Shown: positions 8,281-16,420, counted from the stretch's first letter. The stretch: DNA of 44,071 bases from Armatimonadota bacterium (GCA_023511535.1 JAIMBK010000020.1:1-44071), one strand, 5' to 3'. Numbers and translations are program-made. Notes: generated from the letters alone by a model not told the origin.

Positions 8281-8336
8281 AAAAATCAGGCAAAAAGGCG
8301 AATCGTCAACGGCAAATCCAGGCCGGGAGAGGGACA

Positions 8337-9701
8337 ATGGCGTTTAAATCTCGTTTTGTCTGCCAGGAATGCGGCCACCAGTCTTTTCGCTGGCTGGGCC
8401 GCTGCCCTGGCTGTGGGGCGTGGAATACCCTGGTTGAAGAAGGAGAACATATTGAAGCCAGGATTGCCCGCAGCCAGGGCGAATCTGTCCAGATTCACAC
8501 GCTGGCGGAAGTAACGTGGAAAGATACGGCCGGTTTACCCACCGGGATCAGCGAACTGGACCGCGTTTTAGGGGGAGGAATCGTTCCCGCTTCGCTGGTT
8601 TTGCTGGGCGGGGACCCGGGAATCGGCAAGTCCACCCTCCTGCTCCAGGCGGCCGGAAAAGTAAGCCGGTCGGGGCAGCGGGTGCTTTACGCCTCCGGCG
8701 AGGAATCGCTCCCCCAGATTAAGAAAAGGGCCGCCCGCTTAAAAATTGACACTCCCGATTTATACCTCGTTTTTGAAACGGAGATCAGCCGCCTGGTCAG
8801 AAGCATCGTCGACTGTGCCCCTTTTCTGGTTGTTATCGATTCCATTCAAACTGTCTTTGACGGCGAATTGGGTTCCGCTCCCGGCAGCGTCGCCCAGGTG
8901 CGGGAATGTACGGCGCAGTTGATGCGGCTGGCCAAAACAAAGGGAATGAGTATTTTTATCGTTGGTCACGTAACCAAGGAAGGCTTTCTGGCCGGGCCGC
9001 GCCTTCTTGAGCACATCGTCGACACCGTCCTTTACCTGGAGGGCGAAAGACACCAGTCTTTTCGCATCTTGCGCGCGATCAAGAACAGATTCGGATCAAC
9101 GAACGAAATCGGTGTTTTTGAAATGACCGGCGACGGGTTAGGGGAAGTGCATAACCCTTCCGCCCTTTTCTTAAGGCAGCATATGTCCGGGGCGCTGCCG
9201 GGTTCCGTGGTGGTGCCGACACTGGAGGGGACCCGGCCATTGCTGGTGGAAATCCAGGCTCTGGTTTCGCCAACGGCTTTTGGCACACCCCGGCGCATGA
9301 CGGCCGGGGTTGATTATAACCGGATGGTTTTAATTACAGCCGTTTTGGAAAAACGGGCCGGCTGTGTTCTAAGCAGCTTTGACGCTTACGTGAACGCCGT
9401 CGGCGGGGTCCGCATAGTGGAGCCGGCGGCGGATCTGGGGATTGCCCTGGCCCTGGCTTCCAGTTTACGCGATCGTCCCGTGGACCCGGCGCTTGTCGTC
9501 GCCGGGGAAATCGGCCTCACCGGAGAGATCAGGCCCGTGACGGGCGTGCGGAAAAGGGTCAGCGAAGCAGCCCAGCTTGGTTTTTTGCGCTGCCTTTTAC
9601 CTTCTGCAGACGCGGCCCGGCTTGGTGACGACGGAGCGGGGCTGGAAATAATCGGCGCCGATACGCTGCCGGAAGCGATTGAGAAAGTTCTCCAGGAGTA
9701 G
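8337..9701 (+). CDS. radA: RadA/Sms DNA repair ATPase
   Basis: 454 residues, normal length. It is a RecA-related helicase-like ATPase that promotes branch migration in recombination. The N-terminal zinc finger has Cys9, Cys12, Cys23 and Cys26. The Walker A is GDPGIGKST (92-100), and the RadA-specific KNRFG motif is at 249-253. The C-terminal third resembles the Lon protease domain fold but is not expected to cleave protein. ATG follows GGGAGAGGG. The gene overlaps the upstream untranslated part of disA and is probably co-transcribed with it, the usual Firmicute order. Confidence 0.97.
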   Translation: MAFKSRFVCQECGHQSFRWLGRCPGCGAWNTLVEEGEHIEARIARSQGESVQIHTLAEVTWKDTAGLPTGISELDRVLGGGIVPASLVLLGGDPGIGKSTLLLQAAGKVSRSGQRVLYASGEESLPQIKKRAARLKIDTPDLYLVFETEISRLVRSIVDCAPFLVVIDSIQTVFDGELGSAPGSVAQVRECTAQLMRLAKTKGMSIFIVGHVTKEGFLAGPRLLEHIVDTVLYLEGERHQSFRILRAIKNRFGSTNEIGVFEMTGDGLGEVHNPSALFLRQHMSGALPGSVVVPTLEGTRPLLVEIQALVSPTAFGTPRRMTAGVDYNRMVLITAVLEKRAGCVLSSFDAYVNAVGGVRIVEPAADLGIALALASSLRDRPVDPALVVAGEIGLTGEIRPVTGVRKRVSEAAQLGFLRCLLPSADAARLGDDGAGLEIIGADTLPEAIEKVLQE

Positions 9702-9711
9702 GTGGTCGGCC

Positions 9712-10788
9712 TTGAGAGAAGAAAGAACAGAAGATAGACTGATGAAAATGCTGCGTACCGTGGCCCCCGGCACCCCTTTAAGAGAAGGGCTGGAAAATAT
9801 TTTAAGGGCTAATACGGGCGCCTTGATTGTTCTCGGCGATGGCCCCGAAGTGATGGAGATTGCCGAGGGCGGTTTTGCCGTAAATGCGGAATTTACCCCC
9901 GCCAATTTATATGAACTGGCCAAAATGGACGGCGCCATCATTTTAAGCGCAGACGCCAAACGTATTCTGGCGGCGAACACCCAGCTCATTCCGAACCTGA
10001 GCATTCCCTCCACCGAAACGGGCATCCGGCACCGGACCGCCGAACGGGTGGCCCGGCAGACCAACGCCCTGGTGATTTCCATTTCCCAGCGCCGCAGCGT
10101 AGTGACAATTTACAAGGGCAACCTGAAATATGTTTTGCGTGATTTGGGGGTGATCCTGGCCAAAGCCAACCAGGCCGTGCAAACCCTGGAAAAATACCGC
10201 AGCGTCCTGGACAAAGTAATCACCGACCTGGGCATTCTGGAATTTGAAAATGCCGTTACCCTGTTTGACGTGACGAGGGCAATCCAGCGCGTCGAGATGG
10301 TTCTGCGGGTGGTCGGCGAAATCGAGAGATACGTGAGTGAGCTGGGTACGGAAGGCCGCTTAATCACCATGCAGATGGAAGAGCTGGTTGCCAACGTGGA
10401 ACCGGAGGGATTGTTAATTATTCAGGACTACGCCATTGCCGGGGAAGACAAAACGCCGGCACAAATCCTGGCAATGATTAACAGCTGGTCGGCGGAAGAC
10501 CTGCTGGATCTGACCCTGATTGCCCGCGCCCTGGGTTACCCCGGGAATTCCAATATTTTGGACCAGAGCGTCTGTCCCCGCGGCTACCGGATTTTAAGTA
10601 AAATCCCCCGCCTGCCCCTGCCGGTGATCGAAAATATGGTGCGGCAATTTGGAACTCTGCAGAAAATTTTAAAGGCCACCATCCAGGAACTCGACGATGT
10701 TGAAGGCATCGGGGAAGCCCGGGCGCGCTCCATCAAGGAAGGCCTGGCCCATTACCGCGAGCAGCTTTACCAGGAAAGACACATATAA
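9712..10788 (+). CDS. disA: DisA, DNA integrity scanning diadenylate cyclase
   Basis: 358 residues. The N-terminal DAC domain makes c-di-AMP from two ATP, and its signature DGA (73-75) and RHRTA (106-110) are both intact. A helical linker and a C-terminal helix-hairpin-helix DNA-binding region (DDVEGIGEARARSI) follow; these let the octamer scan DNA for branched structures. The TTG start at 9712 is chosen because it follows AGGAGTAGG and gives the family N-terminus; earlier in-frame codons overlap radA. It lies ten bases after the radA stop. Confidence 0.96.
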   Translation: MREERTEDRLMKMLRTVAPGTPLREGLENILRANTGALIVLGDGPEVMEIAEGGFAVNAEFTPANLYELAKMDGAIILSADAKRILAANTQLIPNLSIPSTETGIRHRTAERVARQTNALVISISQRRSVVTIYKGNLKYVLRDLGVILAKANQAVQTLEKYRSVLDKVITDLGILEFENAVTLFDVTRAIQRVEMVLRVVGEIERYVSELGTEGRLITMQMEELVANVEPEGLLIIQDYAIAGEDKTPAQILAMINSWSAEDLLDLTLIARALGYPGNSNILDQSVCPRGYRILSKIPRLPLPVIENMVRQFGTLQKILKATIQELDDVEGIGEARARSIKEGLAHYREQLYQERHI

Positions 10789-11091
10789 AAGCAGGGATTA
10801 GGGGTTAGGGATTAGGGGATAGGGGAGAGGGAATTAGACTTACCACTGCCATAAAACGTGAATTGGGAAGGGATAAAGGCACAAAGAAGTAAATGTCTAG
10901 AACACCGGGAGTATAAAAATAGAAAGATTACAAATGGGCTATGGCAACCCCTAACCCTTGTTCTTTTGCGCCTGGGAAACTTTGGGCCTGATATTTTCGA
11001 GAGGTTGGGAGGATAAAAAGATAACAAGGTGTCTTTAATTGGGCTATGGCAACCCCAAATTCCTAATCCCTATTTCCTAATCCCTGTTCTT
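10789..11091 (+). repeat. Repeat island between disA and the DUF-type gene
   Basis: A 303-base gap with no gene. GGGATTAGGGG-type repeats at about 10796-10830 read one way, and at 11059-11090 the complementary CCTAATCCC repeats read the other, so the segment is bounded by imperfect inverted repeats. Inside are copy 2 of the GCCTGGGAAACTT element (10970-11006) and a 17-bp direct repeat, TGGGCTATGGCAACCCC, at 10935-10951 and 11040-11056. Confidence 0.7.
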
Positions 11092-11490
11092 TCAGGCGAG
11101 GTTATAGATGCCCAGTATTTTCAGTTGCTTTTGTTCCTTGAGGAGGATATCGTGGAGGTTTAAATCCAGGAGGTTGCATAGAGCGGCGAGGTAAAAAAGC
11201 AGGCGTCCGATGGCGTTTTCCACCGCTTCGCGGCAGTCGTCGCACATTTCGCCCAGCAGGTGGGAGTCAAGAAACTTTTTTAAGTCGGCGAGGGTGATAT
11301 CGGAGGGAATTTCTTTTTTTCCAGCCTGAATTTTCAAACAACCACAGCCGGTCACCGTTCTGATCACAACCCTGTTCAGCCTGGCGTTTGCTTCTTGAAT
11401 TTGGGAGAGGACGTCTAAGACGCTGCGGTTGCAGATAAGCACCTCGGAAACCGTGTTTTGAAAGTCGTCGTAGAGAAAATTTTTGATCAA
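11092..11490 (-). CDS. Uncharacterised small protein with conserved cysteines
   Basis: 132 residues, no transmembrane segment or signal peptide. I recognise the type as one found next to disA/carD in related clostridia but cannot assign a function. Visible features are a central TGCGC motif after a basic-hydrophobic strand, a CDDC pair at about 88-91, and a C-terminal leucine-rich helix (LLKEQKQLKIL). The four or so cysteines could bind metal. The TTG start follows GAGAGGTGG, and a good TTGACA/TATAAT promoter lies upstream. It is transcribed away from carD. Confidence 0.75.
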   Translation of the reverse strand: MIKNFLYDDFQNTVSEVLICNRSVLDVLSQIQEANARLNRVVIRTVTGCGCLKIQAGKKEIPSDITLADLKKFLDSHLLGEMCDDCREAVENAIGRLLFYLAALCNLLDLNLHDILLKEQKQLKILGIYNLA

Positions 11491-11530
11491 AACGGTTCCA
11501 CCTCTCGTTTTAAATTTGTCCTTGCTCCTA

Positions 11531-11560
11531 ATTATACAGGGGGGTTGCTTGTCCTGTCAA
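11531..11560 (-). promoter_or_regulatory. Sigma-A promoter of the small cysteine protein gene
   Basis: Reading the minus strand: TTGACA (11560-11555), an 18-base spacer, TATAAT (11536-11531), about 40 bases before the start codon. Confidence 0.75.
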
Positions 11561-11607
11561 ATGTTTTAAGCCGGGAAAAGGAAAAAAAATGGAAATGAAA
11601 TTAGATA

Positions 11608-11675
11608 TTGACACCGGTTGTCAGGTATGATAAAATCTTCGTTTATTTGACAAAGGTAATAAATTATGTTATAGT
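11608..11675 (+). promoter_or_regulatory. Tandem sigma-A promoters of carD
   Basis: P1 is TTGACA 11608-11613, 17 bases, TAAAAT 11631-11636. P2 is TTGACA 11647-11652, 17 bases, TATAGT 11670-11675. Both have perfect -35 boxes and point at the carD start at 11710. Confidence 0.8.
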
Positions 11676-11709
11676 GGTGGTGGAAGCTTGTTTTAAAGGG
11701 GGTCCGGCG

Positions 11710-12186
11710 TTGTTTAAGGTAGGCGATAAGGTTGTATACCCTATGCACGGGGCAGGGATTATTGAAGCCATTGAGGAGAAGGAAGTACTGGGAGAGAGAA
11801 AGCAGTATTACGTTTTGCATTTTCCCGTTGGCGACATGAAAGTCATGATTCCCTGCGCTACCTGCAAAGAGGCGGGCTTAAGGGAAGTAATCGGGAAAGA
11901 AGGGGTACAAAAAGTATTCCGGATCCTCAAGGAAGATGGTTCTGCCATGTCCTCCAACTGGAACCGGCGCTACCGGGCCAACCTGGAGAAAATCAAAACG
12001 GGCGATATTTACGAAGTAGCCGAAGTGGTCCGCAATCTCATCCTGCGCGAAAAAGAAAAAGGTCTTTCTTCCGGGGAAAGAAAAATGCTCCAAAACGCCC
12101 GTCAGATTCTCGTCAGCGAACTGGCCCTGGCTATTGAAACAGAAGAAGAAAAAGCAAAATTACTGGTTGATGACGCCCTGGCTTAA
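11710..12186 (+). CDS. CarD/CdnL family transcription regulator
   Basis: 158 residues. The N-terminal RNA-polymerase-interacting domain (FKVGDKVVYPMHGAGII) has the Tudor-like fold that binds the beta subunit. The C-terminal helical part (SSNWNRRYRANLEKIKTGD, then AEVVRNLILREK) is the DNA-contacting domain. Such proteins stabilise the open complex, especially at rRNA promoters. The TTG start at 11710 is preferred because an AAAGGGGG lies upstream and it gives the family N-terminus. Its strong tandem promoters suggest constant high expression. A terminator follows the gene. Confidence 0.93.
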   Translation: MFKVGDKVVYPMHGAGIIEAIEEKEVLGERKQYYVLHFPVGDMKVMIPCATCKEAGLREVIGKEGVQKVFRILKEDGSAMSSNWNRRYRANLEKIKTGDIYEVAEVVRNLILREKEKGLSSGERKMLQNARQILVSELALAIETEEEKAKLLVDDALA

Positions 12187-12198
12187 ACCTATCCAGAA

Positions 12199-12230
12199 AT
12201 ACGTCGGTTTGCCGGCGTATATTTTTTTAT
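12199..12230 (+). terminator. Terminator after carD
   Basis: ATACGTCGG (12199-12207) pairs with CCGGCGTAT (12212-12220) around a TTTG loop, including one T-G pair, followed by seven T's. Confidence 0.9.
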
Positions 12231-12258
12231 AAAAAGGTAAAATTCGCCAACTTTAAGG

Positions 12259-12287
12259 TTGATTCTCTTCCCCTTTGGCTATATAAT
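12259..12287 (+). promoter_or_regulatory. Sigma-A promoter of yacL
   Basis: TTGATT 12259-12264, 17-base spacer, perfect TATAAT 12282-12287. Confidence 0.75.
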
Positions 12288-12403
12288 ATAAGCCAGGCTG
12301 TTGGCAGTTGACAATCGGCCGCCCGGCAAAAAAGAGGGCCTGTTTAATCTTACTCATTGCCGGTGACCGGGTTTTCGTAAACTGGCGACAGGAGGTGAAA
12401 AAG

Positions 12404-13543
12404 GTGCTGAAAAAGGTTATTTTTTTTGTTTTAGTAGCCGGCTTTGCCCTGGCTGGATTTTACGGCGCGTTTAAATTTTTTGAGATGGGTATTATTCATC
12501 TGCCGGAAAACTGGGTTCAGCTCCGGATCGGCCTTTTCGCCCTGGGGTCTCTGGTCGGGATTGTGGCCGGGCTGCTGCTGGCGCCGCTCATCATCCGGGG
12601 GGCCGGTGTATTGACCGCTTTTTTGGAGCAGTACCTGCAAAAAACCCCGCTCCAGGACCTTCTCATGGGGGCGGTCGGTTTGATTCTCGGTCTCATCATT
12701 GCTAATTTATTAAGCCCGATTTTATTTGTAGTGGGAGTTTTCGGGAAAATCGCCTGGGTGCTGCTGGCCATTTTGCTGGGTTACCTGGGGATCAGCATAG
12801 GCATCAAAAAGCGGGAAGAGATTATAGGACTGTTGGGCAGTTTCCGTCTGGGCAAGGAAAAGGGTTTAAAAGGGGATAAAAAACACACAAACTGGAAAGT
12901 CCTGGATACAAGCGTAATCATCGACGGGCGGATTGCCGACCTGTGTGAAAGCGGTTTTATCGAGGGGACGCTTTTAGTGCCGGCTTTTGTCCTCGAAGAG
13001 CTGCGGCATATCGCCGATTCCGAGGACGTTTTAAAGCGAAACCGCGGGCGGCGCGGCCTGGACATTTTAAATGCCATGCGCAAAAGCGCGAAGGTAAAGG
13101 TGCAGATTTATGACAACGCACACGGGCCGGGGGATGCGGGCGAGGTGGATACCAAGCTGGTCAAAGTAGCGCAGCGGCTTGGCGCCAAAATCATTACCAA
13201 CGATTTTAACCTCAACAAGGTGGCTGAGCTTCACGGCGTAGGCGTGCTGAATATCAATGAGCTGGCCAATGCCGTTAAGCCGGTGGTGCTTCCCGGCGAA
13301 GAGATGCAGGTCCAGGTAATTAAAGACGGCAAAGAGATGGGCCAGGGGGTTGCTTACCTCGATGACGGTACGATGATCGTCATTGACGGCGGGAAGCGCT
13401 ACATCGGGCAAAGCATCAACGTTCTGGTCACCAGCGTTTTGCAAACAGCCGCCGGGCGAATGATTTTCGCCCGGCCGCGGATTGGGGATCGCCGCGATGA
13501 CCACGGCAGCGCCAGGTATGACGAGGCAAACATGGTTGGCTAG
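12404..13543 (+). CDS. yacL: YacL-like membrane protein with PIN and TRAM domains
   Basis: 379 residues. Four hydrophobic segments cover roughly residues 5-135. A PIN nuclease-like domain from about 162 (VLDTSVIIDGRIADL, with acidic residues repeated in GDAGEVDTKL and TNDFNL) is followed by a TRAM RNA-binding domain near 305-360. The family is conserved in Firmicutes next to ispD/ispF; RNA cleavage is suspected but not proven. The GTG start at 12404 is set by GGAGG nine bases before and gives a proper membrane N-terminus. The C-terminus runs about 20 residues past the usual KPRxx end and overlaps ispD. Confidence 0.9.
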   Translation: MLKKVIFFVLVAGFALAGFYGAFKFFEMGIIHLPENWVQLRIGLFALGSLVGIVAGLLLAPLIIRGAGVLTAFLEQYLQKTPLQDLLMGAVGLILGLIIANLLSPILFVVGVFGKIAWVLLAILLGYLGISIGIKKREEIIGLLGSFRLGKEKGLKGDKKHTNWKVLDTSVIIDGRIADLCESGFIEGTLLVPAFVLEELRHIADSEDVLKRNRGRRGLDILNAMRKSAKVKVQIYDNAHGPGDAGEVDTKLVKVAQRLGAKIITNDFNLNKVAELHGVGVLNINELANAVKPVVLPGEEMQVQVIKDGKEMGQGVAYLDDGTMIVIDGGKRYIGQSINVLVTSVLQTAAGRMIFARPRIGDRRDDHGSARYDEANMVG

Positions 13544-14228
13544 GGCCGTTGTGGTGGCCGCCGGCCGGAGCAGGCGGATGGGGGAAGGGGTCGATAAACA
13601 ACTGCTCCCCCTGAACGGGCGGCCGGTGCTGGCCCATTCCCTGGCCATTCTGGATGAATGTCCGGACATTGCAGAGTATGTAGTGGTGGCCGGGGTCGGA
13701 GCGGTCGCGGAGGTTGCCCGGCTGGCCCGGGAAAAATGGGGCTGCCGTAAGCTGGCCGGAGTGGTGCCCGGCGGGGAAACGCGCCGGGACTCGGTTTGGG
13801 AAGGGCTGCAGGCGTTGCCGGACGATACGCGGATTGTTGTTGTCCACGACGGGGCGCGCCCTTTTTTGCAGCGCGAACTGGTCAGCCGGGTAATCAGCGA
13901 GGCGGTGCGCTGGGGTGCCGCCACCCTGGCCGTTCCCGTCAGGGAAACCGTGAAAAGGGTGGACGCCGGCGGGTTCGTTTTAAATACCGTTCCCCGGGAA
14001 ACCCTCTGGCTGACCCAGACCCCCCAGGCTTTTTCCTTCCCTTTGCTGCGGGAAGCCCACCGCCGGGCCCGGGCGGAGGGGTATCCGGCCACCGACGACG
14101 CCTCCCTGGTGGAAGCGCTGGGCCACCGGGTGAGGGTGGTGGAAGGGTCGGCGCTGAACCTGAAAATTACGACGCCGGAGGATCTGATTCTGGCGCAAGC
14201 AATCGCCCGGGTAAAAGGAAGGGGTTAG
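13497..14228 (+). CDS. ispD: IspD, 2-C-methyl-D-erythritol 4-phosphate cytidylyltransferase
   Basis: Third step of the MEP isoprenoid pathway: joins MEP and CTP to CDP-ME. Family motifs: the CTP-binding VVVAAGRSRRMG near the N-terminus, HDGARPF, TQTPQAF and TDDASLVE. About 243 residues from ATG 13497. ATG 13518 is an alternative start and lies closer to where most homologues begin. Neither has a strong ribosome site, and the gene overlaps the yacL end, so translational coupling is likely. Confidence 0.93.
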   Translation: MTTAAPGMTRQTWLARAVVVAAGRSRRMGEGVDKQLLPLNGRPVLAHSLAILDECPDIAEYVVVAGVGAVAEVARLAREKWGCRKLAGVVPGGETRRDSVWEGLQALPDDTRIVVVHDGARPFLQRELVSRVISEAVRWGAATLAVPVRETVKRVDAGGFVLNTVPRETLWLTQTPQAFSFPLLREAHRRARAEGYPATDDASLVEALGHRVRVVEGSALNLKITTPEDLILAQAIARVKGRG

Positions 14229-14570
14229 AGATTAGGGGATAGGGGTTAGGGATTAAACCTCCATGCTTCTTTTTTAGCGGCACCAGCAGAGGATGTATTT
14301 TCAGGTTAGGGAATAGATGCTCCTGCTGACATATTTTCACCTTTTATGGAGAGGCGCAAGTCATCATGGGCAACTCAATTGAAAACCGGGCTTTTGCGTG
14401 CCGTTCATTTGCCGTCGCGCCAACCCTCCCGGCAAATCGAACGAAAACAAAAAAGTTAACTGGAGCTAAGTGCCGGGCAGCCTCTATTGGTGTTACTAAA
14501 AAGCAGCATGAAGGGTCTACACGCTACCCCCTAATCCCTAATCCCTGTTTTAAAGGAGACCAGGTAAAAA
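14229..14570 (+). repeat. ispD-ispF gap bounded by inverted GGGATTAGG repeats
   Basis: 342 bases with no convincing gene. GGGGTTAGAGATTAGGGG-type repeats at 14219-14254 are mirrored by complementary CCCTAATCCC repeats at 14528-14547. The bounded segment of about 275 bases has no recognisable coding content, tRNA or regulatory element. ispD and ispF are usually adjacent or fused, so this looks like an insertion. Confidence 0.6.
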
Positions 14571-15050
14571 ATGCGGATCGGTTTTGGCTACGACGTGCAC
14601 CGGCTGGTTGCCGGGCGGAGCCTCGTTCTGGGGGGAGTGCAAGTTCCTTTCGCCAGGGGACTGGCCGGTCACTCCGACGCTGACGTTTTGACCCACGCCA
14701 TCATCGACGCCCTTTTGGGGGCGGCGGGAGCGGGTGATCTCGGCCGGCATTTTCCGGATACGGATGATCGGTATAAAGATATTTCCAGCCTCGTTTTACT
14801 GCAGGAAGTGGGCCGCCTGCTAAAAGAGCGGCGGCTGGAGATCGTTAATATTGATGCCGTGGTGGTGGCCCAGGCGCCGAAACTGGCCGGTTATTTACCG
14901 GCGATGGAGGAAGCGATTGCCTCCACCCTGGGCCTTTCCGGGGGAAAAGTAAATATAAAAGCCACCACCACCGAAGGCCTCGGCTTCACCGGTTCCGGAG
15001 AGGGGATGGCTGCCTACGCGGTGGCGGCGTTGCAGGAAAGGCAGGGGTGA
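14571..15050 (+). CDS. ispF: IspF, 2-C-methyl-D-erythritol 2,4-cyclodiphosphate synthase
   Basis: 159 residues, normal length. Converts CDP-ME 2-phosphate into the cyclodiphosphate in the MEP pathway; the homotrimer binds zinc. The metal ligands are visible in GYDVHRL (Asp8, His10) and GHSDADVLTHAI, with the substrate loop HFPDTDDRYKD and the C-terminal ATTTEGLGFTG. ATG follows AAAGGAGACC. It ends 12 bases from the convergent sirtuin gene, with no terminator in between. Confidence 0.97.
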   Translation: MRIGFGYDVHRLVAGRSLVLGGVQVPFARGLAGHSDADVLTHAIIDALLGAAGAGDLGRHFPDTDDRYKDISSLVLLQEVGRLLKERRLEIVNIDAVVVAQAPKLAGYLPAMEEAIASTLGLSGGKVNIKATTTEGLGFTGSGEGMAAYAVAALQERQG

Positions 15051-15062
15051 TTTTTCCCGGGG

Positions 15063-15806
15063 TTAAGAAGAGATCCGGATTACTTCGTCAACCAGCAGAG
15101 GCATGATTTCTTCCGCCGGACCCCGCAAAAATATATCCGCCGCAAGCGCCCGCTCCGGGTTTACTTCGATGATTCTGGCTCCCGCGCGGCGGGCCAGGTA
15201 AGGGATGCTGGCGGCCGGCTCGACCACGGCGGAGGTGCCGATGACCAGCACCACCCGGCAGTTATACGCTTCTTCGTGGGAGCGGGACAGCGCCTCCCAG
15301 GGAATCGGTTCGCCAAAAAACACCGCGTCGGGTTTTAAAACGCCGCCGCAGTTGCAATAAGGCGGCAAGGTGTCTAAATTAAGTTCCCTGCCCGGGTATT
15401 TCCTTCCGCATTTTAAACAGACCGTATCCCGGTTGTTTCCGTGAAATTCAATGACGTTTGTGTTTCCGGCCTCCTGGTGCAGGCCGTCTACGTTCTGGGT
15501 AATGATTGTGCGCAGGTACCCCAGTTGTTCCAATTTCGCCAGGGCCAGGTGGGCAGGATTTGGCTGCGCCTGTTGAATCACTTCTTTGAATTCTTTTAAC
15601 ATTACCCAAACTTTGGCCGGATTTTTCCGGAAAGCTTCAATGGTGGCGTATTCCCCGGGATCGTATTTATCCCACAGCCCGCCCACTCCCCTGAACGCCG
15701 GGATCCCGCTGGCCACGGAAATACCCGCGCCGGTCAGGGCGATGGTGTTATTTTTGGCGCCGGCGATTTCCATTGCCGCACTGCTGATCTGCGTATAACG
15801 ATCCAT
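15063..15806 (-). CDS. Sir2-family NAD-dependent protein deacylase (sirtuin)
   Basis: 247 residues. NAD site GAGISVASGIPAFRG near residue 27, catalytic His in EFHG after TQNVDGLH, and a zinc ribbon with Cys pairs in CLKCGRKY and YCNCGG. It removes acetyl or other acyl groups from lysines using NAD+, yielding O-acyl-ADP-ribose. Bacterial CobB-like sirtuins reactivate acetylated acyl-CoA synthetases. With four AMP-forming ligases downstream in this window, that role is an attractive inference. Strong GGGGGAGGTGA ribosome site. Confidence 0.95.
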   Translation of the reverse strand: MDRYTQISSAAMEIAGAKNNTIALTGAGISVASGIPAFRGVGGLWDKYDPGEYATIEAFRKNPAKVWVMLKEFKEVIQQAQPNPAHLALAKLEQLGYLRTIITQNVDGLHQEAGNTNVIEFHGNNRDTVCLKCGRKYPGRELNLDTLPPYCNCGGVLKPDAVFFGEPIPWEALSRSHEEAYNCRVVLVIGTSAVVEPAASIPYLARRAGARIIEVNPERALAADIFLRGPAEEIMPLLVDEVIRISS

Positions 15807-15828
15807 TTTTTCACCTCCCCCGGCAGGT

Positions 15829-15996
15829 TTATGATTTTTTCGTTGCCCAATGTTCCAGATCGGTCAGGGAATTTTTGCTCCAGCCGACAAAGCTGTGTTC
15901 AATAACTCCGGTCTCGTTAATTTCCCCCCGGGCAGGGCCCGCGGCCAGCATGGCCGGGCCGGCAAGCATTAACCAAAGCGAAACTTTCCGGTTCAT
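15829..15996 (-). CDS. Candidate 55-residue exported peptide
   Basis: A short reading frame upstream of the sirtuin gene on the same strand. It starts MNRKVSLWLMLAGPAMLAAGPA, a basic N-terminus and a hydrophobic run that resembles a Sec signal with a possible cut after Ala-Gly-Pro-Ala-Arg-Gly. The remaining 30 or so residues are polar (ending HWATKKS). No recognised domain. The ribosome site is weak (GAGTCG), which lowers confidence, but a good TTGAAA/TATAAT promoter lies upstream and the sirtuin start is only 22 bases downstream. Confidence 0.4.
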   Translation of the reverse strand: MNRKVSLWLMLAGPAMLAAGPARGEINETGVIEHSFVGWSKNSLTDLEHWATKKS

Positions 15997-16061
15997 GGTA
16001 TTCGCGACTCCCCAACGGCAAGACAGAATTTTTTAAAAGGCGGCAGATCGTTCTTGTTGTG

Positions 16062-16090
16062 ATTATACTATAAGATAATTTCGCTTTCAA
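16062..16090 (-). promoter_or_regulatory. Sigma-A promoter for the small peptide and sirtuin
   Basis: Minus strand: TTGAAA (16090-16085), a 17-base spacer, TATAAT (16067-16062). The -35 overlaps the last codons of the DUF2007 gene. The -10 lies in copy 1 of a 49-base direct repeat. Confidence 0.7.
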
Positions 16091-16332
16091 TGGCTATTTT
16101 CGTTTTCACCATTGTTGTCTTTAGAAAAAGATTCGAGCAATGCCAGCGCTTCAGCCAGTTGTTCTTCCGGGACCCAGATTTCCACCGCCACGACAGGCCC
16201 CATGATTATTTTCAGGTATTGGTTGATGCTTTTGTAACGGCGCTGGAAGGGGATTTCTGCGCCGCGTAAAAGGCCGCCGATCATCTCCGCCTCGAGGTCG
16301 TTATGGGCGGTGGTTAATTTTTTCCAGGTCAT
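16087..16332 (-). CDS. DUF2007 small protein
   Basis: 81 residues matching the DUF2007 pattern: an N-terminal LTTAHNDLEAEMIGGLLRGAEIP helix-strand, a central IMGPVVAVEIWVPEEQ strand, and a LAEALALLESF helix. This is the ACT-like fold of a putative signalling family with no proven function. A charged tail follows. Good GCAGAGGAG ribosome site. It is transcribed from its own promoter and flanked by direct repeats. Confidence 0.8.
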   Translation of the reverse strand: MTWKKLTTAHNDLEAEMIGGLLRGAEIPFQRRYKSINQYLKIIMGPVVAVEIWVPEEQLAEALALLESFSKDNNGENENSH

Positions 16333-16391
16333 TTTCTCCTCTGCCTTTTCGAGATTTTCAAGTTCAGCTGCCGGATGCTTTTGCCTTTCAT

Positions 16392-16420
16392 AGTTTATTC
16401 GCCGGCAAGTATTTTGTCAA
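16392..16420 (-). promoter_or_regulatory. Sigma-A promoter of the DUF2007 gene
   Basis: Minus strand: TTGACA (16420-16415), 17-base spacer, TAAACT (16397-16392). Confidence 0.7.

Larger units (their letters stand above)
7995..8336 (+). other. clpC-radA gap: long hairpin, pyrimidine repeats and radA promoter
   Basis: No gene is seen in these 342 bases. After clpC there is a long imperfect inverted repeat: 8034-8053 pairs with 8078-8099. C/T-rich units of the type CACCTCTC follow at about 8190-8225. The radA promoter lies near the right end. Confidence 0.6.

Noticed and set aside
10796-10832. CRISPR array
   Set aside because: Repeats are short, degenerate and tandem without regular spacers, and no cas genes are present.
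14366-14683. Open frame between ispD and ispF
   Set aside because: Runs into ispF out of frame, no domain and no ribosome site; the region is better explained as a repeat-bounded island.
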